From the NCBI GenBank assembly GCA_905221605.1, contig CAJNDS010001335.1:980438-1044437 (forward strand): a DNA stretch of 64,000 nucleotides, written 5' to 3'. Below the pieces are notes generated by a model. The model made no database searches and was not told the DNA's origin. It worked only from the letters and a program-made list of their open reading frames with translations. Source of the stretch: Symbiodinium natans. Lineage: Eukaryota; Sar; Dinophyceae; Suessiales; Symbiodiniaceae. Both the position numbers and the translations under genes were made by a program. Shown piece after piece: positions 1-12,407 of the stretch (position 1 is its first letter; each line of letters opens with the position of its first letter).

Positions 1-65
1 TTTCCTGATGCTTGATGGGATGCTGATTGCTTAAATTCTGTCTTTTTCCGAGCTTTGCGGCTCCT

Positions 66-220
66 GCGACTGAAAGTTCCCCGGTGGCCGTGTCTCTTGT
101 TGGGCTCTTGGACCGCTCTCGCCATGACAGAAGGGAGTGGGGATAGGGGACTCTGTCATGGAGCGGTCCAGGGTCCAGGAGCCCAAAGAGAGGCACAGTC
201 ACCGAGGAACTTTCAGTCGC
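66..220. repeat. Imperfect foldback (inverted repeat) element
   Basis: The left arm (66-131, starting GCGACTGAAAGTTCC) is mirrored by the right arm (152-220, ending GGAACTTTCAGTCGC), with a loop of about 20 nt. An A-rich run follows at 222-235. This fits a MITE-like or snapback element; no coding capacity is seen. Part of the arm recurs at 403 and 482. Confidence 0.7.
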
Positions 221-402
221 ACTAAAAAAAGAAACACCTCATTTTGTTAACCTCATGGTTTTAGTTTGTTTGTTTGACTCTGTTTTTGGCTTTTCCCCAC
301 CCCACCCTCGAACCACCAAGATGAGAAAGACTAAGAAGGGGCTTGCTGGGGCGCTGATTGCTTACATTCTGGATTTTTGTTTTGCTTGATGAGGTGCTGA
401 TC

Positions 403-525
403 TAAAGTTCCCCGGTGACCGTGTCTCGTTTGTTGTTTTGGCACGCGTTAAGCTTGGCTTCCACTTGGTTGGTTTGGAATTAGTGCCCCGGTGACCGCGC
501 CTCATTTTTGAAAGTTGCCCGGCCG
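403..525 (+). repeat. Two dispersed copies of the foldback arm motif
   Basis: AAAGTTCCCCGGTGACCGTGT at about 403 and a diverged copy beginning near 482 (GTGCCCCGGTGACCGCG) repeat the core of the arm at 66-95. The first 540 bases therefore hold at least three copies of one sequence unit plus A/T-rich filler, and no gene. Confidence 0.55.
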
Positions 526-551
526 AGCGAAGCTAAAAGGGAGTGTGCGGA

Positions 552-675
552 AAGGGGGCGGTGGGCGGGGGGGGGGGGGTGGGGGCGGGGTGGGGGGGGG
601 GTTGGGGGGGGGGGGGGGGGGGGTGGGGGGCGGGTGAGGCGGGGGTGAGGGGGGGGGGTTGGGGGGGGTGGGGGC
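552..675 (+). repeat. G-rich low-complexity tract
   Basis: Nearly uninterrupted G runs broken by single T, C or A. The open frames across it (Gly- or Pro-rich) are artefacts of composition. Run lengths may be unreliable in the assembly. Confidence 0.85.
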
Positions 676-1003
676 AAAAAGCCGTGGCCATTGGCAAAAA
701 AAGCCGTGGCCATTGGCAAGGGTTTGTTGCCAATGGCCACGGCTTCTTTTTTGCCAATGGCCACGTTCCCCATTAAGGTGGGGGGGTATTTTGTGCGAAT
801 TGGGTACGAAGAACCCATTTTAGCGACCAACCTTTTGGCCATTGGCAAAAAAGACGTGGCCATTGGCAACTTTCCCGTGGCCATTGGCAAATTTGCCAAT
901 GGCCACGGCTTTTTTGCCAATGGCCACGGCTTTTTTGCCAATGGCCACGGCGTTTTTGCCAATGGCCACGGTTTTTTTGCCAGTGGCCACGTTCCCCATT
1001 AAG
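676..1003. repeat. Array of palindromic GCCAATGGCCACGGC units
   Basis: A 20-22 bp unit, GCCGTGGCCATTGGCAA or its reverse complement TTGCCAATGGCCACGGC plus a T/A spacer, occurs about ten times in both orientations. Each unit contains the palindrome TGGCCA. The array is split by a unique stretch at about 775-838 that is bounded on both sides by CCAATGGCCACGTTCCCCATTAAGG-like sequence. ORFs through it are repeat artefacts. Confidence 0.85.
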
Positions 1004-1007
1004 GTTT

Positions 1008-1098
1008 AGATAAATAAATAAATAAATATAAATAAATAAATATAAATATAAATAAATAAATAAATAAAAATATAAATATATATATATATATATATATG
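1008..1098 (+). repeat. (AAAT)n / (TA)n simple repeat
   Basis: AAATAAATA-type repeats pass into a run of TA dinucleotides directly before the first telomeric-type array. Confidence 0.85.
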
Positions 1099-1108
1099 AA
1101 AGAGAGGG

Positions 1109-1179
1109 TTTAGGTTTAGGTTTAGGGTTTAGGCTTCAGGGTTTAGGGTTTAGGGTTTAGGGTTTAGGGTTTAGGGCCC
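1109..1179 (+). repeat. TTTAGGG telomeric-type array
   Basis: Tandem TTTAGGG with a few variants, ending six bases before the acceptor of the first exon candidate (ATGCAG, 1180-1185). Confidence 0.9.
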
Positions 1180-1185
1180 ATGCAG

Positions 1186-4100
1186 GCTCCCCACACCGCC
1201 CCCTCAACCCGATGCCCTGGGGCCCTGAGGAGCTGGTCGACTTCATCGACAAGTTTGGCGCCACCATTCGCGAGGCTGGGTTTAGGGTTTAGGGTTTAGG
1301 ATTTAGGGGTTAGGGTTTAGGGTTTAGGGTTTGGGGTTTGGGGTTTGGGGGGTTTTGGGGGTTTGGGGGTTTAGGGGTTTCGGGGTTTAGGGGTTTAGGG
1401 GTTTAGGGGTTTAGGGGTTTAGGGGTTTAGGGGTTTCGGGGTTTCGGGGTTTAGGGGTTTAGGGGTTTAGGGGTTTAGGGGTTGAGGGGTTGAGGGGTTG
1501 AGGGGTTGAGGGGTTGAGGGGTTGAGGGGTTGAGGGGTTTAGGGGTTTAGGGGTTTAGGGGTTTAGGGGTTTAGGGCCGTGAATGTAGACTTCAAAGGCG
1601 GCGACTGCGCCGTTTCGGAGTGCAAGAGCCGGACTTATGGCGACCCAACCATCACCATCTCCAGGAAGTCGCAGGACCGCAAGGGGCCGCAAGGCACCTT
1701 GCGACATTGGTCTCCGGATCGACTTGGCAAAGCGCACCCTTTTCCATGGGTGCTGCGGCGTTCTTTGATTCCGCATGGTGCCACTACGAAATGCTCCGTT
1801 TCGTTTCGCCCGAAGGATTCCCGCAAGGGGTATGTTAGGTTGGCAGGGTTCACGGCACCTGAACGGAATCTTCCGCCATTGCAGTGTAGGGTTTGGGGTG
1901 TACGGTTTGTTTGTTGTAGGGTTGACGCTTAGGGTTTCCGAGCCTCCTCCCACGTCTTCGGCTGTCCCCTTGGAAGCCCTCAAAGCGTGCGCTTTTTAGG
2001 GTGTAGTTAGGGGTTTAGGGTTGGGGTTTAGTGTTCGGGGTTTAGGGTTTGGGGTAGGGTTTCGTGTTTTGGGGTTCAGGGTTTTTGTGGGGGTTGCGGA
2101 AGTTGGTGCCTTGGGGGTGTTTGGTCGTGGCCTTCGCGCGTACGGTGTCTACATCCTGCTCTGAGGTGGTAGCTTGTACCCTAAATCCTAAACCCTAAAC
2201 CCTAAACCCTAAACCCCAAATCCTAAACCCTCTACAAAAAAACGCTAAAACCCGGTAAAGAATGGAACGCACTAAGGCTCTTCGGGGTTCAGGGGCTTAT
2301 GGCTTAGGGCTTCGGGTGGAACCCGGAACCCTAAACCCTAAACCCTAAACCCTAAACCCTAAACCCTAAACCCTAAACCCTAAACCCCAAACCCTAAACC
2401 CTAAACCCTAAACCCCAAACCCTAAACCCTAAACCCTAAACCCCAAACCCTAAACACTAAACCTTAACCCCTAAACCCTGAACCCTCTACCCTAAACCCT
2501 CAGAGGACGGCCGCTACGACCCCTTTGAAGTGTCCATTGTGCTGGAGGAGTGGCAGATACACGAGATGGAGTTCGAGGTCCACAACTGGGGAGTGGAGGG
2601 GCCTTGGGGCTTTTGGGCAGGGTTCAGGGTTCAGGGTTTGGCGTTTGAGGTTTAGGGTTAGAGCCTATCGTTTAGGGCTCTGGGGGAACAGAGGAGTTTG
2701 GTTCAGGTCTAGGGCTCCAGTAAGAGGGGCGATTTGGCAACCCCAAGCCCACCCGCTGGCATTACGGGCCCTAATCCTGGAGAGAGAATGTGGTTGCTGA
2801 TTTTAGGGGATTACCTGGGAGGTCATGGTACTTATTAACCAATAATAACTGTACTTATAACCCACTTATGAGCCCCTTAAGCGCCCTAACGTGGTTATAA
2901 GTGCAGTTAGAAGTCCAGCTTTACTTGGTTAACAAGTACCATGAACCTCCAAGTAGCCCTAAACCCTAAACCCTAAACCCTAAACCCTAAACCCTAAACC
3001 CTAAACCCTAAACCCTACACCCTAAACCCTAGACCATGAACCTCCAAGTAGGGTTTCACAGGTTTAAAGGGCTTAGGGCGTTTGGGGGATGAGGGCACCC
3101 GAAGCCCTAAGCCCTAAACCCGAAAATCCTAAAGCCTGGGGCCCTGGAGCTTTCGAGCCCTTGCGAAGTCCTAAGCCCTAAACCCTAAACCCCAAACCCT
3201 AAACCCTAAACCCTAAACCCTAAACCCTAAACCCTAAACCCCAAACCCTAAACCCTAAGCCCCTAAGCCCCTAAACCCATAAACCCCTACACCCCTAAAC
3301 CCCAAGACCCCTAAGCCCCTAAACCCCTAAACCGATCTCCCTCAGCTCTAATCCATTAGCCCAGTATCCCGAACATCCTAATCCCCAAAACATACCAGAC
3401 TCTAACATTCAGGGTTTAGGGTTAGGGTTTAGGGTTTAGGGTTTAGGGTTTAGGGTTTAGGGTTTAGGGTTTAGGGTTTAGGGTTTAGGGTTTAGGGTTT
3501 AGGGTTTAGGGTTTAGGGTTTAGGGTTTAGGTTTTGGGTTTAGGGTTTAGGGTTTAGGGCTCAGGGTTCAGCATCCTAAAGACCTAAAAGCCCCTTCAGA
3601 CAGGCGCAGCCCACCATCATGAGACGAGCAGCGCGCTTGCTCATGGAGGCGCTTGTGTTGAGGGTTTAGGGTTTAGGGTTTAGGGTTTAGGGTTTAGGGT
3701 TTAGGGTTTAGGGTTTAGGGTTAGGGCTCAGGGCTTAGGGCTTAGGGCTTAGGACGTAGGGCTTAGGGCTTAGGGTTTTAGGGTCTAGGGTTTAGGGTTT
3801 AGAGTGGGTGCTGGGGTTGGCTGCATTGGGGGTCCACTCAGGCGGGTTTAGTTGTTTGATTGAATGGTGGTCCAGCGATGATCAGTTTCCATGGCTACAG
3901 GCATGTATGTATGTATGTATGTATGTATGTATGTATGTATGTATGTATGTATGTATGTATGTATGTATGTATGTATGTATGTGTGTGTGTATGGAGATGC
4001 TTCCCCTTTCCTAGCAGTCCTTCATAGGGATTCTATTACCCCGATTACAATCTACCCCGATTATAATCCCTGTTAAGGACCGCTTGGACAAGGGTAACAT

Positions 4101-7100
4101 CCCAATGTATGTATACCTCGCTGCCGTGGACAGTGCGGCTGAAGGCCTGATACGCCACATGCAGGATGGACCCTTCAATTTGCAATAGGCCTCCATGTCA
4201 TTCTCCGTCCTTTTGCAGGCCTCCCTTAGCTTTGAGGGGTGTCAGGGTTTTGGGTTTAGGGTTTAGGGTTTAGGGCTCTTGTTTAGGTGCCTGTTTTGGG
4301 ATCGTAGGCGGCTGGTTCAGGATCCCATAGGAGTGGTTCTCAGGGGCCTGTGCGTAGCTGGCTCTTTAAACATTCTTAAGATTTCTTGGGGTCCCTTTTG
4401 TGTTTAAGGCGCGCGGGTTGGGGTGGTACAGTTCTGGGCAAGCTGTGTGTTTTTGAAGGTGCTTTAAAGGGTTTAAGTTTAATTCGGGGGGTTTTATGGC
4501 CCATAATTAGGCCCCCTGAACCCTAAAAGCCCTGCGCGCGGCAAGCAACACAGCGCAGGCTGGAGCAGGCTAGGCAACCGAGTGAAACACACGCTGCTCT
4601 TGGAGCCGCTACAGATGGAAAGCCTGAATTCTCAGGATCCCTTTTTTCACTCTAAACCCCTAAACCCTATACCCGAACCCCTAAATCCGATCACCAGGAT
4701 CGGAACTTTCGGGAGCGGCTCGCAGCCAACGTGGCGGGCCACAGACGCTCGTGGCTTATTGCCGCTGCAGGAGGGGGTTTTCGGGTGTTGGGTACCCTAA
4801 ACGCTAAACCCTCCCGGGGCCTGAACCCTAGACCCAAAACCCTAAGCCCTAAATCCCTCACCCTAAGCCCTCAACCCTCAACCCGCAACCCTCAACCCTC
4901 GGCCCTAAACCCTCAACCCTCAGCCCTCAACCCTGGCCCTCAACCGGGGGTTGGAGCTTCGGGATTTGCGGTTTGCGGGCCTTTTATACACACACTCTGG
5001 ACTTAGGGTTCAGGTTAGGATGGCAACACTAACGACAAGGAATTCTTGGCTTTTTGAACAGTTAGGGTTACAAATCCTAAACCCTACATCCTAAACCTTA
5101 TGATTAAGAGATAAAGGATCCTCTTGTGTTTTACGTGGCCTGCTGGAGGTTAAGAGTTTTTGTTTACGGTTTTGGGGCCTGTTCCTCTTAAAGAGCAGCG
5201 AAGGGGCTCGATCCCAGAAGTTCCTTCAAACCGTTAAAGCCTTGTGTATGAACCCCCGAAACCCTAAACCCTAAACCCTAAACCCTAAACCCCAAACCCT
5301 AAACCCTAGACTCCAGACCCGAAATGGTCAGGCTTTCAAACCCAAGGCATTCAGCCGTGCAAGCCCCGACCCCAAACCCCAAAGCCCCCGAACCTCCCAA
5401 ACTCCCCAACGCCCCAAAGCCCCCAAGCCCCCAAAGCCCAATATCCCCAACCTTCCCCCCCAAGCCCCAAGCCCTAAACCCTAAACCCCTCAATGCCCTA
5501 AACCCTAAACCCTTAACCCTAAACCCCAAACCCCCCAAAGCCCCAACCCTACCAGGACCTGTCTTCCGATTCTGGGGCTTGGACCAGGTCTCCGGTCTGG
5601 GGTTTCTAGTTTCGGGTTTAGGGTTTAGGGTTTGGGGTTTAGGGATGAGGGTTTAGGGTTTAGGGCTTCGGGCTGTCGGCTTGCGGGCGTCTAGAGGTCT
5701 CGTCTCGTGGCTTTCGGTCTTTTTTCTCTTTTGAGAAGATGGGGCTTTAGTTTTTGCAGCGTAGGTCTTTGGGTTTTGGGGCCTCTTGGGGTTGTAGGAG
5801 TTTAGGGGTTGTAAGTTGACGAAGTTGCATGATGTTGCCCCTTCTACATCTCGGGAATCGCGTGCAACTCCTGTACTCTAGCCGGTTCAGGTTGTAATTA
5901 GGGTTTAGGGTTAGGAATTGGGTTTTTGGGTTTAGGCTTGACCATGCTACAACTCCCACCCCCCCCCCCCACCCCTCTGCGCCCCGAGCTTCCGAAATAA
6001 TTAAGATCTAAGTATCCCAAGGCTTCGCCTGTCTATCCCTAAACCCAAAGACCGAAAGACACCAAACACAACTCTGAGCCCTCCGCCCTCCATACTGAAG
6101 CCCTCTACCAATCCCCCAATCACCCCGACACCCCAAGCCCTGAACCCTGTCCCCTAAACCGTAAGCCCTAAACCCTAAAATCCCTAAAACCCACTAACAG
6201 CCCTAAATTCCCTAAAGCCCGTAAAATCCCTACAAAAATCCCTTGACTCCCTAAGTCCCTGAAGCCACGAACCTCCTGGAAGGTCAAGCCCCTGTGCTCC
6301 GGCGGAGAGGTCTCGACTCTTCTGCAGGTGGGCATCTCCACCAGTTGGCAAGCTGAGGGGGTTTAGGGTTTAGGGTTTAGGGTTTAGGGTTTAGGGTTTA
6401 GGGTTTAGGGTTTAGGGTTAAAGGATTGTGGGGTTAGAGGGTTTATAAGGCTTTGCGGCTTTTGAGGCTTTGAGGCTTTGAGGGGAAAGGCTTGAAGGGT
6501 TAGGGTTTTAGGCTTTGAGGGTTGAAGGGTTTACGGACTTAAAGGTCTAAGGCTTCAAGGGGGGTTTTATTGGTTTAGGGGTTTAAGGGTGTATATCGGC
6601 TGTTCAGGGTTCAAGGGGTTCAAGGGTTAGGGTTCAGGGTTCAGGGTTTAGGGTTTAGGGTTTAGGGTTTAGGGTTTAGGGTTTAGGGTTTAGGGTTTGG
6701 GGTTTTAAGCTTTGGGGGCGTTCGGCTGTTTAGGGTTGAGAAAGTTAAGGCTTTGAGGAGTTTCGGAGTGTGTGGGGGGTCTGGCAGCTTAAAGGTTGGC
6801 TGGGGTTTAGTGTTAACACGATGGCTCTGAGGGTTTTGAAAACTGCAGGCTGAGTGGTTGAGGGGTTTAGGAAGGCGGTGGGGCTTTGGGAGCTTTAGGA
6901 GTTTAGTGTTTAGGGCTTAGGGCTGAGGGCTTAGGGTTTAGGGCCAGGGCATCAAGCACTACGAACAATTCATCTTCATTTGGCAGGGTTCACAGGGCTC
7001 AGAGAATCTCAGCCCCACACCCCTAAATGCCTTAAATCGTCAACGCTCGACCCTGAGCCCTAAGTGAACCTGAAAGCCTCAGCAGAATCCCTGCACTCCT

Positions 7101-10100
7101 AACCCTAAACCCTAAACCCTAAACCCTAAACCCTAAACCCTAAACCCTAAACCCTAAACCCTAAACCCTAAACCCTAAACCCTAAACCCTAAACCCTAAA
7201 CCCTAAACCCTAAACCCTAAACCCTAAACCTAACCCTAAACCCTAAACCCTAAACCCTAAACCCTAAACCCTAAACCCTAAACCCTAAACCCTAAACCCT
7301 AAACCCTAAACCCTAAACCCTAAACCCTAAACCCTAAACCCTAAACCCTAAACCCTAAACCCTAAACCCTAACCCTAAACCCTAACACCCACCTAGACAA
7401 ATGGAAGCCCTCAGCAGACAGGCAGTAGCCCAAGCTCTTGGGGGCTGGTGCTTTAGCAGCGTTTAGGATTTTAAATTGGGGTTTAGGGTTTAGGGTTTAG
7501 GGTTTAGGGTTTAGGGTGCAGGGTTGTGGCTGCTCTTCGATAGGAGGGTTTGGGGGGTTAGGGTTTCGGGTTCGAAAGTCCATGTAACACTGTCGCCCGG
7601 ACTGGACTGGCAGCGGGCGTGGTGATTCCATACCCTGTCTTTGCACACGTGCGGCTCTGTATGCGCCCACAACAAAACGGGAGCCTCAGTTTCGACCCAC
7701 AAGGCTGCACCCTAGCGCCGAAATCTCCCGAAAGTCTACGTGCCATAGTAGGGTTTAGGGTTTAGGGTTTAGGGTCTTACCCGCAAACCCAAAAAACCCG
7801 AAACCCCCTACACTGAACCCAAACTCTGAGCTCCACAGGCAGAAGGCCTAAGCCGTAAACCCTGAACCAAAAACCCTAAGCCGCCCTAAGCCCTAAGCCC
7901 TAAACCCTAAACCCTAAACCCGAAACCCTAAACCCTAAACCCTAAACCCTAAATCCTTACACCCTAAATCCCTGGTGTCGTGGTAGGATGCAGTGGAGCT
8001 TCTGCTCAGCCCACTGGAGAGAGCTGGTGAGGCGCTCCAGGGGTGCTTTAGGGTGTAGGGCTTAGGGCTTAGGGCTTGCTGCTTGGGGTTTGTGGCTTAG
8101 GGTTCGGGGTTTTGGGGTTTTGGTCTGGGGTTTTGGAGTTTAGGGTTTGGCGTGAGGTTTAAGGCTCAGGGTTTTGGGTTTAGGGCGTAGGGTTTAGGGT
8201 TCAGGGTTCAGGGGGAGGGGGGGGGGGTTGCAGGGTCTAAGGTTTTGCTGGTACTAGACCCATAAGCCCCAAGCTTTCGGGATGTTCGGTTGCTTGGTTG
8301 GGACTTCCCAATTCCGCCACGACCGGGTGCCCAACAGAATTTCAAAGAAGTGACCCTAATTCACTACCATGACGAAGCTAAAAGATGTGCAAGGCCATAC
8401 AAACCCACAAAACCCTGAACCCCCAAATCCTAAACCTCAACAGGGTTGAGGGTTTAGGGTTCAGAGTTTATTAGACAGTTCTTCAGGGAAGGGGGGTATG
8501 TAACCCAAGGTTCCCCACTACTCCCGAAGGCTCCCTGAACTTCTCTAAGGTTCCCTAGGTACCTACCCTCCATGAACCCCCCCTCCCTTAAGAACTCTAA
8601 ACCCTAAACTCTAAACCTTAAACCCTAAACCCGAAACCCGAAACCTTAAACCCTAAACCCTAAACCCTAATCTTAAGAACCCTATGAGGATAGGGTTTAA
8701 GGGCAATCTGACCGCTCAAAAGCAGTGGGGAGGTGGAAGAGGCATCGGGCTTCATCTACTCGCAGGCGCGAAGCAGCAGCTGAGGGTACGTGAATCTGGT
8801 GGCTGCTGTTTGCTAGTCCTAGAATCTAAACCCTAAAGCCTAGAATAACCCTAAACCCTACACCCTAAACCCTAAACCCTAAACCCTAAACCCTAAACCC
8901 TAAACCCTAAACCCTAAACCCTAAACCCTAAACCCTAAACCCTATAAGCCCGAAACCCTAAGACCCCAAGCTCTTCCACCAGCCTCTCCTGACAAGGATT
9001 ACTTCCATAAGCTGAGCCCCTGAACTACAGGGCGTGCAACTTTTTTTTCTAGGGGGGCGTGCAGGTTTTGAATCTGAGGGTAGTTTCATGGGCCCCTGTA
9101 GCTTCTGAAGTAATATAGGGGGTCGGAATAATTACGAATAGTGTTCCCTGATGGTCCCTTTGCAATTAAACTAGCATAACCCCCAAGACCCTATTCTAAT
9201 GATTCAGGCCCCTATAGTACCCCCAAACCCTAAACCCTCAACCCTCAACCCTAAACCCTTCTTAAGGCCCCTACATTAGTTGGGTAGAGTTTCCGTGGCT
9301 CAGGGGCTGCATGGGCTACGCTACTAGGGTTTACAGTAGGGTTTAGGGTTTAGGGTTTAGGGTTTAGGGTTTAGGGTTTAGGGTTTAGGGTTTAGGGTTT
9401 AGGGTTTAGGGTTTAGGGTTTAGGGTGCTGAAGACAGCCCGCGTGCGTAAGATTGGCCAAGTTTATTTGGGGTCCGGGCTTTAGGCGGCCTGCTCACAGT
9501 AATCCTAAACCCTAAACCCTAAATCCTAAACCCCTAAACCCTAAACCCTAAACCCTAAACCCTAAACCCTAAACCCTAAATCCTAAACCCAAAACCCTGA
9601 ACCCGAAACCCCTAAACCCAGGTGTTGCTCGCCTGGTGCTGCGCAGTGCGGCAGGAGCCTGTGGCCACTTATAAGCCCCTGATAAGCACAGTTATAATTG
9701 GTGACCCTAAACCCTAAACCACAAACCCTAAACCCTAAACCCTAAACCCTAAACCCTAAACCCTAAACCCTAAACCCTAAACCCTAAACCCTAACCTAAA
9801 CCCTAAACCCTAAACCCTAAGCCCTAAGCCCTAAACCCTCAACCCTAAACCCTAAACCCTAAACCCTAAACCTAGAGTTGGTTAGGAAGTACCATGAACC
9901 TCCAAGTGAGCGGAGCCAGGATGCAGCTGGCGCGATTCCCTTAGACACTTGGCATGGAACGCAAGTGGTGCAGAAGGCTTAGGGTTTAGGGTTTAGGGTT
10001 TAGGGTTTAGGGTTTCGGGTGCCTAAGTTCTGAGGCGCAAGATCCCTATACCTTAAGCTCTATATCCTCTACCCTCAACCTCAACCCTCCTGAACCCCAA

Positions 10101-12375
10101 AGCCGAGGTCTTGGTTTCAGGCTGTTTGGGTTTCAGGCATTTAGGGGTTTCGGGTTTCAGGGTTTCAGAGTTTTGGCGAACCCTGAGCCTTAAACCCTAA
10201 ACCCTAAACCCTAAACCCTAAACCCTAAACCCTAAACCCTAAGCCCTAGACCCTAAACCCTAAACCCTAAACCCTAAACCCTAAACCCTAAACCCTAAAC
10301 CCTAAACCCTAAACCCTAAACCCTAAACCCTAAACCCTTTAGGATTCAAGGAGTCCCAGCGACTCCCATCGCCTCGTGCGTGGCGCCCAGGCGAAGCTGG
10401 TGAGGCGGATCGGCTGGGCTCTGGCAGCTCGGAGATGGTTTACTTGGAGGTTCATGGCACTTATTTATCATCGATAACTGTACTCATAACTGTACTTATA
10501 AGCCCCTTAAGTGCCCGAATACGGTTCGAAGTATTACAGTTATAAGTACAGTTATAATTGGTTAATAGGTGCCAGGGTGTAGGGTTCGGGGTTTAGGCTC
10601 TAGGCATTATCGGTCTTGGGTTCCCTACACCCTACTTAGCTACTTTCAATTTGGCCTCGTTTCTAGAACTTTCTGCAGGAGATTCTGCTAGAGGCGTTCG
10701 ACCCAGAGATGCTGCTAGACACGTGCATAAAGGTACTCAAGCCCAAGGCCGAAAAGACGTTGACATTTAGGGTTTAGGGTTTAACAAGCTTTGGGTTTCG
10801 CGGCTTAGCATCATTGTATGCAGCAGAGAAAAGCTGTAAACAGCAGAGAGTGGCTTATTAAGGTATTCGGCTGGAAAAGAAACTGGAACCCGAAAACCCC
10901 ACAACCCCAAGGGTAGCCCTGACTCTAGACTCTGAACCCTAAACCCTAAACCCTAAACCCCAAACCGCCACAACCCCAATCGTACCCAAAACCCTGGGAA
11001 GTATGGGCATCAGCGTTCAGGGTCCTGGCTGCCGAGCTGTAGGACTTCGGGTTCTGCGACTACGTGTTTCAGGGCTCGGTTGGGGTTTGGGGTTTGGGGT
11101 TTAGGGTTTAGGGTTTGGGGTTTAGGGTTTAGGGTTTAGGGTTTAGGGTGCGGATGTTGAGGATTTAAGCTTCTGGGACCCCCCCCGGCTCAGGAGGAGG
11201 CCTGGTGGAGGACTGCCTCAGCGGGCATCTTCGGGGGGCAACGGGCAGCCCCCCCGGCCGCAGGAGGAGGAGGAGCGGCGGGCGCCTCGGCGCGGGCTTG
11301 GGAGGAGGTGGGGGGCTGAGACCCCGGAGGCCGCGAGTCCAACCGGCTCTTCGTCGTCCTCGTCGGAGGCGGCGGGTGGGACGACCACCATCCGGGTCGA
11401 GGTTGCGAAGAGCAACTGGCAAGAAGCCTTCCTGTCTGCCGACACTTTTCATTGATGCTGCCGCATGTTTACCAAGCCTAAACCTGCAACACAAAAACGA
11501 GAGACAGAGAGAGAGAGGCGAGCCTAAACCCTAAACCCTAAAACCTAAACCCTAAACCCTAAACCCTAAACCCTAAACCCTAAACCCTAAACCCTAAACC
11601 CAAACCCTAAACCCTAAACCCTAACCCAAAACCCTAAACCGAGCCAAAATGAAAAACCCAAAGCCCTTCGCTTGAACCCTGAACCGCAAATCCTGGAAGA
11701 CCCTAAGTCCTCAAACCCTGGCAGGCTAAACCCTAGACCACAAACACCGGAAGCTTTACTACCCCGAAACCCTAAGCCCTAAACCCTAGACCCTGAGCCC
11801 TAGACCCTAGACCCTAAACCCTAAACCCTAAACCCTAAACCCTAAACCCCAAACCCTAAACCCCTAAACCCCTAAACCCTAGGCCCTAAGCCCTAAGCCC
11901 TAAACCCTAAACCCTATACCCTATACACTGGAAGGCCCTTAAGCCCTGAGGTTCTTAGCCACGCGCGGCTCGACCCACTCGGCCGCTTTCGGCTACGGGA
12001 GGATCTCCGGGGCAGCTCACCTAGGGTTTAGGGTTTAGGGTTTAGGGTTTAGGGTTTAGGGTTTAAGGTTCAGAGTTTTGGGATGTGGGACTCGGTGGAG
12101 TGGGCCAGTTTTTCGTCTCGCTCTTAGCCTTGAAAGTGGTAGCGAAGCGTGTGATGCCGTTTGGGAGTTTCGGGTGTGGGGAGCCTTGCGGGTAGACCGA
12201 AACAATGAGTTCTAAGCCCTAAACCCCCAAGACTTGTTTGGAGTTTAGGGTTCGGGGTTTGGGTTCCAAGATGAGGAGGGTTGCCATGATAGATTAACAA
12301 AAGGGTCTAGGGTTTATGGTTTAGGGTTTCGGGTTTATATATATATACATATATATATATATATGTATATTATGC

Positions 12376-12407
<32 letters not shown>

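Noticed and set aside
1109-1579. A true chromosome end near the left edge
   Set aside because: Arrays of both orientations continue for 62 kb with exons between them, so they are internal.
11402-11455. Terminal exon ending at TGA 11453-11455 (…NWQEAFLSADTFH)
   Set aside because: Possible, but a CGAG|GT donor at 11401 lets the frame continue in phase into 11951, 12449 and 12769, which reads better as one protein.
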